Origin: Siphonodentalium dalli
Lineage: Eukaryota > Mollusca > Scaphopoda > Gadilida > Siphonodentaliidae
Length of the DNA: 64,000 nt
Assembly (NCBI GenBank): GCA_032622095.1
Contig: CP136061.1
Coordinates: forward strand, 89,890,983-89,954,982
Direction: 5' to 3'
Position 1 is the stretch's first letter, and the number at the start of each line of letters is the position of its first letter. The notes under the pieces are model-generated. The model made no database searches. It saw nothing but the letters and a program-made list of their open reading frames with translations, and was not told where the DNA came from. Position numbers and translations under genes: made by a program. Positions 21,141 through 34,640 of the stretch are shown here, one piece after another.

Positions 21141-24100
21141 ACTACGCTACCACTACTGGGACTACCCCCAATAACATAAGGGGGCACTACCCCCATAACA
21201 TAAGGGGGCACTACCCCCAATAACATAAGGGGGCACTACCCCCAATAACATAAGGGGGCACTACCCCCATAACATAAGGGGGCACTACCCCAATAACATA
21301 GAGGACACTACCCCCATAACATAAGGGGGGCAATACCCCCAATCACAAAAGGGGGCACTACCCCCAATAACATAAGGGGGCACTACCCCCAATAACATAA
21401 GGGGGCACTACCCCCAATAACATAAGGGGGACACTACCCCCATAACATAAGGGGGCACTACCCCATAACATAAGGAACATAAGGGGACACTACCCCCATA
21501 ACATCAGGAACAAAAGGACACTACCCTGCCACTACCCCCTCCATAACATAGGTAACATAAGGACACTACCCCCATAACATAGGGAACATAAGGATACTAC
21601 CCTACCACTACCCCCATAACACAAGGGGACACTATCATCCCACTACCCCCATAACAAAGGGGGACACCATCCTACCACTACCCCCATAACATAATGAGAA
21701 CAATACCCTACCACTACCCCCACTATATAACATAGGTAACATAATGAACACAAAGACACTACCCTATCACTACCCCCCCCCATAACATAGGGAACATAAG
21801 GACACTACTCTATCACTACCCCATAACATAGGGAACATAAGGGGACACTATCCTCCCACTACCCCCATAACATAATGAGAACAATAACTTACCACTACCC
21901 CCACTATATAACAGAGTTAACATAATGAACACAAGGACACTACCCCCCCCATAAAATAAGGAACATAAGGGGACACTATCCTCCCACTACCCCCTCTATA
22001 TAACATAGGGAACATACAGGGACACTACCCTATCACTAGGTACCCCCATAACATAGGGAACATAAGGACACTACCCCATAACATAAGGAACATAAGGACG
22101 CTACCTACCACTACCCCCATAACATAAGGAACATAAGGACACTACCCTACCACTACCCCCATAACATAAGGAGACACTACCCTACCACTACCCCCATAAC
22201 ACAAGGAACATAAGGAGACACTACCCTACCACTACCCCTATAACATAAGGACACTACCCTACCACTGCCCCATAACATAAGGAGACACTACCCTACCACT
22301 ACCCCTATAACATAAGGACACTACCCTACCACTGCCCCCATAACATAAGGAACATAAGGACACTACCATACCACTACCCCCATAACGTAAGGAACATAAG
22401 GACACTACCCTACCACTACCCCCATAACATAAGGAACATAAGGAGACACTACCCTATCACTACCCCCATAACACAAGGAACATAAGTAGACACTACCCTA
22501 TCACTACCCCCACCAAAACATAGGGAACATAAGGACACTACCGTACCACTACCCCCATAACATAAGGAACATAAGGACACTACCCTACCACTACCCCCAT
22601 AACATAAGGAACATAAGGAGACACTACCCTATCACTACCCCCATAACATAAGGAACATAAGTAGACACTACCCTATCACTACCCCCACCATAACATAGGG
22701 AACATAAGGACACTACCCTACCACTACCCCCATAACATAAGGAGACACTACCCTACCACAACCCCCATAACATAAGGAGACACTACCCTACCACAACCCC
22801 CATAACATAGGGAACATAAGGACACTACCCTACCACTACCCCCATAACATAAGGAGACACTACCCTACCACAACCCCCATAACATAAGGAACATAAGGAG
22901 ACACTACCCTACCACTACCCCCATAACATAAGGAGACACTACCCTATCACTACCCCCACCAAAACATAGGGAACATAAGGACACTACCCTACCACTACCC
23001 ACATAACATAAGGAACATAAGGACACTGCCCTACCACTACCCCCATAACATAAGGAACATAAGGAGACACTACCCTATCACTACCCCCATAACATAAGGA
23101 GACACTACCCTACCACTACCCCCATAACACAAGGAACATGAGGAGACACTACCCTACCACTACCCCCATAACATAAGGAACATAAGGAGACACTACCCTA
23201 TCACTACCCCCACCATAACATAGGGAACATAAGGACACTACCCTACCACTACCCCCATAACATAAGGAGACACTACCCTACCACAACCCCATAACATAAG
23301 GAGACACTACCCTATCACTACCCCCACCAAAACATAGGGAACATAAGGACACTACCCTACCACTACCCCCATAACATAAGGAACATAAGGACACTACCAT
23401 ACCACTACCCCCATAACATAAGGAACATAAGGAGACACTACCCTATCACTAGTAGTGATAGTGATTCACTACCCCCACCATAACATAGGGAACATAAGGA
23501 CACTACCCTATCACTACCCCCATAACATAGGGAACATAAGGGGACACTATCCTCCCATTACCCCCACAACATAATGAGAACAATACCCTACCACTACCCC
23601 CACTATATAACAGGTAACATAATGAACACAAGGACACTACCCTATCACTACCCCCCCCCCCCCCCCCATAACATAGGGAACATAAGGACACTACCCTATC
23701 ACTACCCCATAACATAGGGAACATAAGGGGACACTATCCTACCACTACCCCCATAACATAATGAGAACAATAACTTACCACTACCCCCACTATATAACAG
23801 AGTTAACATAATGAACACAAGGACACTACCCCCCCCCCCATAAAATAAGGAACATAATGGGACACTATCCTCCCACTACCCCCTCTATATAACATAGGGA
23901 ACATACAGGGACACTACCCTATCACTAGGTACCCCCATAACATAGGGAACATAAGGACACTACCCATAACATAAGGAACATAAGGACGCTACCTACCACT
24001 ACCCCCATAACATAAGGAACATAAGGACACTACCCTACCACTACCCCCATAACATAAGGAGACACTACCCTACCACTACCCCCATAACAAAAGGAACATA

Positions 24101-26640
24101 AGGAGACACTACCCTACCACTACCCCTATAACATAAGGACACTACCCTACCACTGCCCCCATAACATAAGGAACATAAGGACACTACCATACCACTACCC
24201 CCATAACATAAGGAACATAAGGAGACACTACCCTACCACTACCCCCATAACACAAGGAACATAAGGAGACACTACCCTATCACTACCCCCATAACACAAG
24301 GAACATAAGGAGACACTACCCTATCACTACCCCCACCATAACATATGGAACATAAGGACACTACCCTACCACTACCCCCATAACATAAGGACACTACCCT
24401 ACCACTACCCCCATAACATAAGGAACATAAGGAGACACTACCCTATCACTACCCCCACCATAACATAGGGAACATAAGGACACTACCCTACCACTACCCC
24501 CATAACATAAGGAACATAAGGAGACACTACCCTACCACTACCCCCATAACATAAGGAGACACTACCCTACCACTACCCCCATAACACAAGGAACATAAGG
24601 AGACACTACCCTACCACTACCCCCATAACATAAGGAACATAAGTAGACACTACCCTATCACTACCCCCACCATAGCATAGGGAACATAAGGACACTACCC
24701 TACCACTACCCCCATAACATAAGGAGACACTACCCTACCACAACCCCCATAACATAAGGAACATAAGGAGACACTACCCTACCACTACCCCCATAACATA
24801 AGGAGCATAAGGAGACACTACCCTATCACTACCCCCACCAAAACATAGGGAACATAAGGACACTACCCTACCACTACCCCCATAACATAAGGACACTACC
24901 CTACCACTACCCCCATAACATAAGGAACATAAGGAGACACTACCCTATCACTACCCCCATAACATAAGGAGACACTACCCTCATAACACAAGGAACATAA
25001 GGAGACACTACCCTACCACTACCCCCATAACATAAGGAACATAAGGAGACACTACACCCACCATAACATAGGGAACATAAGGACACTACCCCCATAACAT
25101 AAGGAGACACTACCCTACCACAACCCCATAACATAAGGAACATAAGGAGACACTACCCTACCACTACCCCCCATAACATAAGGAGCATAAGGAGACACTA
25201 CCCTATCACTACCCCCACCAAAACATAGGGAACATAAGGACACTACCCTACCACTACCCCCATAACATAAGGAACATAAGGACACTACCCTACCACTACC
25301 CCCATAACATAAGGAACATAAGGAGACACTACCCTATCACTAGTAGTGATAGTGATTCTCTAGCCCCACCATAACATAGGGAACATAAGGACACTACCCT
25401 ATCACTACCCCCATAACATAGGGAACATAAGGGGACACTATCCTCCCATTACCCCCACAACATAATGAGAACAATACCCTACCACTACCCCCACTATATA
25501 ACAGGTAACATAATGAACACAAGGACACTACCCTATCACTACCCCCCCCCCCACAACATAGGGAACATAAGGACACTACCCTATCACTACCCCATAACAT
25601 AGGGAACATAAGGGGACACTATTCTACCACTACCCCCATAACATAATGAGAACAATAACTTACCACTACCCCCACTATATAACAGAGTTAACATAATGAA
25701 CACAAGGACACTACCCCCCCCCCCCCCTCCATAAAATAAGGAACATAATGGGACACTATCCTCCCACTACCCCCTCTATATAACATAGGGAACATACAGG
25801 GACACTACCCTATCACTAGGTACCCCCATAACATAGGGAACATAAGGACACTACCCTACCACTACCCCCATAACATAAGGAGACACTACCCTATCACTAC
25901 CTCCTCCCAATAACATAGGGAACATAAGGACACTACCCTACCACCATATCATAAGGAACATAAAAGGACACTATCTTACCACTATCCCCACACCAATATA
26001 TAATATAGGGAACATATATAAGGAACACAAGTTTACTACCCCCCCATAACATAAGGAACATATGGGGACACTACCCTATCACTATATGTACCCCATAACA
26101 TAGGGAACATAAGGACACTACCCCCGGAACATAAGGGGACACTACCCTATCACTACCCCCGTAACATAAGCAACATAGGAAACATAAACATGTATAAGGA
26201 ACACAAGTACACTACCCCCATAACATAAGGGACATATGGGGACACTACCATATCACTATGTACCCCCATAACATAGGGAACATAAGGACACTACCCCATA
26301 ACATAATAAACATAAGGGGACACTACCCTCACTACATCCATAACATAAGAACATAGGGAACATATATAAGGAACACAATGACACTACCCCCCCCCCCCCC
26401 CATAACATAAGGAACACACAGGGACACTACCCTACCACTAGGTACCCCCCATAACATAGGGAACATAAGGACACTACCCCATAACATAAGAAACATAAGG
26501 GGACACTACTCTATCACTACCTCCATAACATAAGGAACATAGGGAACACTACCCTACCACTAGGTACCCCCCATAACATAGAGAACATAAGGACACTACC
26601 ATACCAATACTCCCATTAGGGAACATAAGGGAACCACCCC
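21141..26640. repeat. 5.5-kb C-rich satellite with 1.89-kb higher-order repeat
   Basis: Units such as ACTACCCCCATAACATAAGG in about 25-44-bp forms; the first 300 bp are a simpler GGGGGCACTACCCCCAATAA version. Landmarks recur at a fixed distance: CACTAGTAGTGATAGTGATT at 23447 and 25338 (1891 bp), CACTAGGTACCCCC at 22034, 23923 and 25814 (1889 and 1891 bp). The array fills gene 1 intron 1. The plus strand is C-rich, so the gene 1 transcript carries GGGGGTAGTGGTAGGGTAG-like units. Open frames across it are repeat artefacts. C-runs of 8-18 may be miscounted. Confidence 0.95.
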
Positions 26641-26926
26641 CCCAAACAATGATATTTCAGCCATGTGGTAACATGTACACATTCAAATGTACATGTTACA
26701 ACACTCAACTTATTTATTAAACTAATGCACATGTATATCCTTCTGGTGTGGGGGTATTTGGAAAATGAGTGACACTGCAACGAAGATCGAACATGTGTAC
26801 ATGTACATTCATGGTTGATGTACTACACGTACCTTCATGGTTGAGGTATGTACACGTTACAACTTCCATTACTCAACTTCTTTATTACATTAATGATTGA
26901 TGTATATCCTTCAGTTTTGTTCTTAC

Positions 26927-27137
26927 CTGCTCTGTTTGAGCTCACTGTCGTTGATTCGAATTGTCGCTGCCATTTATGCTGTGACGACTCGAGTATTGTC
27001 TCGTCCAGAGTTAAATGTCCAATTGCATTTCCTATCCCATTCAACTCGCGTCCGATTTCCGTCGTGCAGTAGAATCGACCGCTGTGTAGAATATCGTCAA
27101 TGTTGTCTGTCACACTACGACTAATGCTCGAGAACAT
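26927..27137 (-). CDS. Gene 1, exon 1 (first coding exon)
   Basis: It starts at ATG 27137-27135, the first ATG of the frame (the open frame upstream begins only with GTG), and ends at a perfect donor GCAG|GTAAGA, phase 1. It encodes residues 1-70: MFSSISRSVTDNIDDILHSG and on, with no signal peptide or membrane segment. GC is higher than in the neighbouring satellite. Exon 2 lies 5.9 kb away, past the satellite. An upstream untranslated exon cannot be excluded. The shared phases of all four introns are the main evidence that these exons form one gene; the product is unidentified. Confidence 0.7.
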
Positions 27138-29500
27138 TGTAAATGATCGGGATGACACTTATCTAACACTTAGAGTTGTCCTATACAGTTAAAAATATCA
27201 TTTATATCGACATTTCATTGATGCTAAAAGCTTAGCAACCGCCGCATCTCGTGGTTACATGTAAACAAAACCGAGAGTGAAGCGGAAATTCAGCAGGTGC
27301 CCGTTTTATAAAAAGTTGGAAGGCGAAATCGATATTAGCGGACACGATGCGCTAACATAATATGTTTTTATTCGGCGGAAAGTATAGATATAGTCACATC
27401 CTTACAACTCATTTAACTGAATTAATATTGTTTCATGAATTCAATTAGTTACCGTAGGCCTACATATAGTTTTATTGCTTATGAGCATATCTCCAACATA
27501 TTATGCACACCATGTACCACCCCACCCCTCCCCAACCTACATCTCTCTCCCATCTGTTCTTCTGCTCTTGAGCTTGCACCCACATGTAGTTTATGTCTCT
27601 ATTATAATTATTGTATTATTACAGGGCTCTGACCTATAGGCCATGGCTTCCACAGAGCCCCATTACCATATTGTAAAATATACATTGACCATCAAATAGA
27701 ATCACTTGAGTTTGAGTTTGATATAATTCGCCTCTGAAATTATTCACGATAATTCTTACCATGTCATCAACACCGCGATCACAATGCGTTCCGCAGCCCC
27801 TGCATGTTATACCCGCCGTTTATATATATACCACATATATAATTGTAGGGGCTTGTAAACGCGGGCCCCCCCCCCCCGCCTGCACTGCCCTTATCAAATA
27901 TATCCTGCATGGACTATTACTGGAAATATCCCAGCGAAGAAAAGTTTTATAGACTTCTATCGATTGAAAATATTAGTATATTGCGGAGATTATCATTATA
28001 ACTGAAGTGTGCCTTTAAGGAATTGCCCAAAATTTGAGACACTGAATATCCCACCCCGTCTGGGCAAAAACTCCCCATTTCAAAACACATCCCATTTGTT
28101 GATAGCGGGGTATATGTATAACTGCTGTTCCCCTGCATTATTCGATGTGAGTGACAAAATGTGAAAATCCAGTTCAAGTTTGAATTTGGATTAGATCCGT
28201 TATGTTTTCGGATGATAACTTCATATACACGTATAGTCTTGATTGACAGCCGTCTTGTTCCTAAAGTGTATGCTTGGAGTCGGGTAAGCGTAAGCCCTGG
28301 TTAATACACGTATAGATTATAGAATTTGCCGATTATTCTCGTGTCAAATCAAATAAAACTAGGTGCGTTAATTAACATTATATAGATAGATGGAAGCAAG
28401 GTTTTATTCAATGATTTTTCCCAGAATAAAAAATTTCATTTCTAATAAAAGCCATCTGTCAATTAAAGCCACTTTTTTTCTGGCGGGGTTCCGGGGTGGC
28501 CTATATAGGGACCTTTTCTTAGTACAGTATTATATCTATATGATAGTGATTATATTTTTTGATAATCATATTTTTGTTTAAATAAAATAAAATATTTGTT
28601 TGTACTAAGCTTAGAATTCAGTGGATATATCAGGAGATCCAGTTGGTTGTGGGACAGTCTTAGTAAACTTAGCGTACATTTGCTCCCAGACTCGCGCACG
28701 GTACCAGCGCGTATAGCAATTGTATACTTCGAAATTTATTTACGACTGGTTGTGGGGGTGGTAAATGGAGGAAAGTGTACCGTTGAGTTTTAGACACCCA
28801 CCCCTCAAATTTCGCTAAAGTTTTGCCAGTTCTGTGTTAATCAGCATATATCCCCAATGGAACTCATACAAGTGGAGAAAGATTTTCTCGGCATGTATGG
28901 TACATTTAACTGCAAAACATCGATGTATGGTGCAATGTGTCTAGAAACAAATTATCAAGATTAGATTACATTATCAGATCATGGTGCCGAATCAGATAGC
29001 CCCGAAATTCCTATACTCCATAACGATTTGTCTGTCAACCAATTTATATAATCAGCATAAATTCTGAATACAATTGGTGACCATGCAATTAATCACAGCT
29101 AAAAAAATATATAAGTTAAAGTTTTAATTTAGTGTCTCATTTTCGCAATTTAATTCGGACAGGTAGGCGGCATATACCCGAAGAAAAAAAATTGACATAC
29201 ACGTGTATACCTTGGAAACATATAGGCCCTACGTATGATACTTTAAGTTACCTTACGATACCGTGTACAACGGGACTTGAGTCAATAATAACTTCACTAT
29301 AGGGTCAGGGAAGGATCCAGGGCTCTTTTGATACCTGTTACAGGTTTGGGCGCCCAAACTCTGGTGGCCTAAATGTCCCCAAATTGCAAGTGGATAGTTT
29401 TATTAAAGCTGAATTTTCTATATTTTGAAGGAAATCTTCTATTATAATTCAACAACATGCAATGCAAATCATTGATATACAGTTGATATAGAGGCTTTAT
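27138..29500. other. Upstream region of gene 1, no feature assigned
   Basis: Mostly unique AT-rich DNA. The part just upstream of the ATG (27230-27330) is less AT-rich and would hold the promoter and 5' UTR, but no clear TATA box or initiator stands out. A C-run lies at 27868-27878. Open frames here are short and unconvincing. Confidence 0.4.
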
Positions 29501-30474
29501 TTGCTTAAGGACTTTGCTAACCCAATTTTCCCCAAATTTGATGGAGTCAAAATAAAGGTTTATGTTCACTTTTGTTAGTAATCACAGTAACCAAACACAT
29601 GAATGCAACATTTTAAGAGCATTATTAATGGTGGAATATGTTAGAAATACTAAATGTGAAATTTATAGAGGTTTTTAAAATCTATTTTTTCGAACCCAAA
29701 ATCAATAAACACAAAGTCCATATCCAAGAAAAAAATATGGCAATGTCTACTGAACACTGTGACTGTGAAGAATGATGAACAATAAAATAATATTCATATT
29801 TATCAAGCATTCTTTGATAAAATTACTAAGAACCAGATGTTTACAAATAATTGAGTAAGTTACCCGACATCGCTTGTAGTGAGCTGGCAGTTAAATGTTA
29901 ATATCTGTGGACAGTGGTGTGTTGTGAATCTCTTGACAAAAGAAATGTGTAATCCCCAATCTGGTGTACCCCATAGCCCAGAAACTAGGTCACCAATCAT
30001 CCTGAGTCAGGATAAAGTACAGCACTGGCTGGTCATAAACAGACATAATCCCTGCAGGCTTGAGTGAACATTATCTTGACCCATCAAATTCAGTTCCCAA
30101 ATAGCTTTGCTTAGCAATGAAATCTACAATTTGTAAACAACTGCTTCCAAGCCAAAAATCTTAATAAAACTGAAGAAATGTGAGTATATCTTTATTGTTC
30201 ATCATTCTTCACAGTGTTCAGTACACATACCCATATTTTTTTCTTAGATATGACCTTTGTGTTTGTTGATTTTGGGTTCGAAAAAATAAATTTTAAAATC
30301 TTCTATAAATTTCACATTTTGAATTTCTAACATAATTTACCATTAATTATACTCTTAAAATGTTGCATCCATGGGTTTGGTTACTGTGATTAGTAATAAA
30401 AGTGAACATAAACCTTTATTTTGAACAACATTAAATTTGGGGGAAATTGGGTTAGCAAAGTCCTTAATCAAGTG
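29501..30474. mobile_element. Foldback element with about 290-bp inverted arms
   Basis: The left arm (AAGGACTTTGCTAACCCAAT at 29507, to TGAAGAATGATGAACAATA) is matched inverted at 30183-30474, with about 10% difference. The 380-bp loop is unrelated and has no clear coding content. Family unknown. Confidence 0.85.
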
Positions 30475-30490
30475 TCCATTGAGAAATATT

Positions 30491-30670
30491 TTAACCCTTT
30501 CATGACTGGGGCTTCTTGAAATTTAGAAAAAATCCTGTGCCAATGCATTCTCTTATATAAATGAGAGTCTCCCATCCAAGGAGCCTCACATATATAAGAT
30601 AATACATTGGCCTTTATCTTGACCTTGTAAGCCAGTGCATTTTCTTATGCGGGATCTTTAATGCTGCACC
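30491..30670. mobile_element. TTAA-type MITE, CATGACTGGGGC sub-family, right end lost
   Basis: TTAACCCTTTCATGACTGGG start, one cassette variant at 30536-30612, and then GATCTTTAATGCTGCACC where it stops without the terminal TTAA. Confidence 0.8.
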
Positions 30671-31620
30671 TAAGGGAGTGGGGCGACCCCCTCCCGTACC
30701 TACCCCCATCTCGGGCCTACGGCCCTCGGGATATGCCTTCGGCATATCATGGTCCCAAAACAGGTGTCCCCAAAAAATCCCGGGATCCATCCCTGTATAG
30801 GGTATCCATGTGTTTTAATAGCACATATGTTGTTTTGCAGTTAAGACATGTTTAAAAATAATACATCTAGCGTATAGCTGGAGGTATAGCTGGCCTTATA
30901 AATGGTTATGGAATTTCCCAATCTTTCAAATTCGGTCTTGTTAATTCTAAGTCGGACACCGCCTACGCCCGCCCACACCTCCCCCTTTATCTTTAAGTTG
31001 TTGGATATCACAAGTTATAATGCATTTGACATTGACTCACTGCTTGATTTCGATATTAGGTATACCCAACACGCTGCACATGTCTCCGTGTTTCCCTTCT
31101 TGCACCCCTCGTCGAATGTAATCTATTTTTAGCCCAAACAAATCCAGGGGAATCCCTGTGGAAATTATTTCTGACGTCATAAATGTCAGTGCTTTGTTTC
31201 TCTCGATGCGGTTCGCTCGTTCTCTATTTTCATCGAGATTTGAATGATTTTTAAGTGATTTCTACAAATCAGGTAATGTCGCCCAATCCCATAGCAATAA
31301 TCCAGAATTTAACAAACAGAATATAATAATTTAGTCGTGAGTCAGCCAATTTGACAGCAAAATTCCACGATTCCAGATTTGGATAAGAGCAACGCAGCAT
31401 TTCAAAATTATTAAATTTAAAGGGGCATTCTCGCATTTGCGTTATACAATTACTGTCATTTATACTTCAAATTATAAAAAATAACCAGCTGTCAACGTTG
31501 ATGTACATCCATGATAGTTTATAGTATCTGAGTATGCAACACCATGATTACAAGATCCAAGATTTATTACTTTCTTTTCTTCCTTTTCTTAACATCACAG
31601 TTTATACTAGACATACCAGC
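30671..31620. other. Unique stretch with a CRE-like site
   Basis: A small hairpin, CCTACGGCCCTCGGGATATG with GCCTTCGGCATATC, lies near 30717-30750. At 31171-31178 there is TGACGTCA, followed by a less AT-rich block and a donor-like ATCAG|GTAATG at 31271. This could be a promoter and first untranslated exon on the plus strand, without proof. Confidence 0.3.
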
Positions 31621-31753
31621 TGGACATGCATGTAAAGTCCCAAAAATAAGGTTCTAATCGAATTTTTTATAAATCAGTATCCTAATATAATATTAGGATA
31701 CTGATTTTATAAATTTGATTAAAACCTTATTTTTGGGACTTTATGTCCAGTAA
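31621..31753. repeat. Perfect long hairpin (about 50-bp arms)
   Basis: AAAGTCCCAAAAATAAGG and CCTTATTTTTGGGACTTT bound arms that run to the centre CCTAATATAATATTAGG. The outer TGGACAT / ATGTCCA also pair. Likely a small foldback element. Confidence 0.9.
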
Positions 31754-32049
31754 ATGTGTTAACATTTAACACATAATTATGAGATCATATTGTTTGTTGT
31801 TTGAGATCATATGATATGATAATAATCTTGGGGGAGGGGGTGTCATGGTCAGGTCGCCAACTGCAAACGATCCTTTGAAAGATGCTGCATTTCATGTGGG
31901 GGTGGCTGAAGGTCATGGGGGCAAACACAGGCCTTCTAGACAGTGAGTGATAAATAATTAAAATATAATTTTAATTAATATTTACCAATTTTATAATATA
32001 ATATAATAGCATATAAGTAGGTACAGTTATGACCAGCCATCTTGTACTC

Positions 32050-32800
32050 CCTTCCACTGGAAACTGGACTAGTGCTTGTGTCCATTTCAATAGATCGTAG
32101 ACGTATCTTATGCCTTGAAAGCTTGCATTGAGTCAATCCTTGAAGTATCCCAACATTTCAGCTTCCATAATAAAGTCTTAAAATGAATTCCAATCATTTA
32201 CTACTCTGTTGCTGAAATAGTTTTTCCTCAATTCAGTGTGACAGAACAACTCGACATGTGTACTAGTATGTGTGTCCCCTTGTTCTCTGGTCATGAACCC
32301 ACTTGATAAGTATATCATATTCTATGTCACAGCGGCGATGAAAGAGTTTTAAAATATGTTTCAATCATGTCGCCCCTGAATCGATATTTCAGGGACATTA
32401 AGCCTACTGCACACATTTGTGTCCTGTATTTGGCATGATTTACTAGTAGTTCAGGTACAAGTTTTGTTGCCCATCTCTGATCTTTCTCGATTGCAAAAGA
32501 AGTTTTTTGGGCAGAGGTTACCAGATTGTATAACTGTATTCAAGAATCGGTCTCACAATAGTTGAAAATGTTTTTACGAACATTATTTCTTCAACCAGTT
32601 GCGAGAAGGATATTTTTATTATCTGCATTACTCTTGTGGCTTTTAGAGTCATTTCACTTATATGCTGATCTAAAGATACATGTAGCTTGTTGTCTATGGT
32701 TATCCCAAGATCTTTCTCACAGACAGAAGATGAGATTGCTGGTCTCTCCTGAACATCAGTCATATAGTATTCTATCAGGGGATTGTTGTATCCCAAATGT
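32050..32800 (-). pseudogene. 5'-truncated, decayed LINE: C-terminal part of a reverse transcriptase ORF
   Basis: The frame 32518-32796 contains CEKDLGITIDNKL, then KATRVMQIIK and IVRPILEYSYTIW, the hallmark region after the catalytic domain in CR1/Jockey-like non-LTR retrotransposons. Downstream, in shifted frames, come pieces recognisable as RATKLVPEL-like, RGDMIETYF and LRKNYFSNRVVNDWN, which follow in the same family. The catalytic core is absent and several stops and frameshifts are present. Confidence 0.8.
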
Positions 32801-33016
32801 TTTGTGTGAGAATAAGGGAATCACATAAATATATTGTATCCCAAATGTTTTGTGTTAGAATAAAGGGAATCACAATAATTGACCATACAAACAGCAGTTG
32901 CTCACCTGGGTTTGTATGAATAACAATTTATAAAAAGTCCCACATGTTTACTCATCAAAACATTGATGATTTAATAGCTGCTGTAACAGTATACATACCC
33001 GGTATACCGTACTTTC

Positions 33017-33302
33017 TTAACCTTTCCATGACTGGTGCTTCCTGAAATTTTTGCCAAAAACTCTGTGCCAATGCATTCTCTTATATATGCGAGTCTCCCA
33101 TAGGGAGTCTCACATATATAAGAAAATACATTGGCCTAACAATAGAATACATTGGCCTAACAATATTTACTTTGACCTTGTAAGTCAGTGCATTCTCATA
33201 TATATGTGAGGCTCCCTGTGAGAGTCTCGCATATATAAGAGAATGCACTGGCACATGATCTTTAATGCAGCACCAACGCAGCTCCTGTCATTAAAGGGTT
33301 TA
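33017..33302. mobile_element. TTAA-type MITE, CATGACTGGTGC sub-family, near full length
   Basis: The left end TTAACCTTTCCATGACTGG and right end TGTCATTAAAGGGTTTA pair imperfectly. Two cassette variants with centre CTCCCATAGGGAG lie at 33063-33136 and 33180-33256; a short direct duplication (TACATTGGCCTAACAATA) lies between. Confidence 0.85.
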
Positions 33303-34006
33303 TCAATGAACAATACTTTATTGCTTTACATGCATATGGTTTCAACTGTAGGCAAATCTGACAATATGCATGTACTTGACTGCTTTGTGGTTTCAAAATA
33401 AGACAATGTAGGTGAATATGCAGTGCCCATTTATGTTGATACATGTATATACATTGGGGGCTAAACATATTTCAGTTCTGTGGTTCCCTTTCATGCACAT
33501 TTCCATTTATTACTTGTCTAACTTGAAATTGTTCAGTTATTTTTGTGCGCATTTTTTTATATTTTTGTTTTTAGTTTTTTTTCATTTTAGCCAAAGTTTC
33601 TGAAAAATGGCCAAAACAAATTCAGAAATGGCCAAAAAAATTGCCCAAAAGTATTTTCCAGCCCTGTATGCAAATAATTCCCAGTTTAAAATTTAACCTT
33701 TTTGCACTCACTCTATATGCCAGAATGATGTCGCATTTACTGTGAACTCACAGTGTAGACGGTGTCAATGTCACCAGTTATTAGTGGAACAGACTGGGTA
33801 GACTTTGAAGTGCTATTATTGTTTTAATGTAACCATCCCTGTTATTATGAAACATAATTGTGTTTGTAATGTCTTGTCCTGTGACATTTTAAAACATAAT
33901 GGTCCTTATATTAGATAAAAGGTCATGGTAATCATTGTTTCGTAAGCTGTTATGTGCAATTTCAACGTACAATGTTAAAGGTTCATATAGTGTTCAAGCT
34001 CCATAC
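33303..34006. other. Unannotated stretch
   Basis: No exon supported. A solitary TTAACCTTTTTGCACTCAC at 33692 may be the end of an otherwise lost TTAA element. Confidence 0.4.
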
Positions 34007-34424
34007 AAGCCTGAGTTCAGTGTGCCTGTCATTTGCAGAATGAAGTCCCCATAGGGTGAATTTAGTGATGCTATCCTGCATACTGGGCTAGCATCACCAA
34101 ATTCACCCTCTGGGGACCTCATTCTGCTTAGGCCTCATCTTCTGGGAAGTAGCTATAGTCTCAAATTAACATTGTTTTTAGTTACGTTTCCCCTTCTGGG
34201 AACTTTCTATATCCCTCAATTTGCAGAAGATAAAATGCATAATCGAGGTGACTAATGGGTGAATATCACCAACTTCAACTGGGGAACTTCAATCTGAGTC
34301 TATGTCTCCCATAGCAGTTGAGGCCTAAGCAGAATGAGGTCACCAGAGGGTGAATTTGGTGAATCTATAATTTCTATCCCACTGTGCGGGTTAACATCAC
34401 TAATAACATCACTAAATTCACCCG
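34007..34424. mobile_element. Palindromic MITE with AAGCCTGAG end, long form, right end lost
   Basis: Left end AAGCCTGAGTTCAG with first hairpin, unique middle (CTTCTGGGAAGTAGCTATAG and on), then a damaged second hairpin that stops at AAATTCACCC. The intact relative is at 55749-56207. Confidence 0.8.
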
Positions 34425-34640
34425 TTTGTTATCCAATATTAATAAGTTAAAAATATTTTATGCAATACAAGAGCCCATTTATAATACCATGAAAATGAGT
34501 AAAAACACCTTTATAATCAGTAAATACACATCACAGATTTTGTTTTGAAATACACATACTGCTAGTAATTGAAATAATGTGAAAACCTTTTTATTACATC
34601 ATCCTACCATTATTCCATTCAATAAACCCATTCAATAAAT

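Noticed and set aside
23503-25609. Frames with VVSLCSLCYGGGG repeats
   Set aside because: Pure translation of the C-rich satellite; length depends on the poly-C runs.
3946-27878. Poly-C runs (3946, 23650, 25716, 26388, 27868) as functional signals
   Set aside because: Homopolymer lengths in this kind of DNA vary and may be sequencing or assembly errors.
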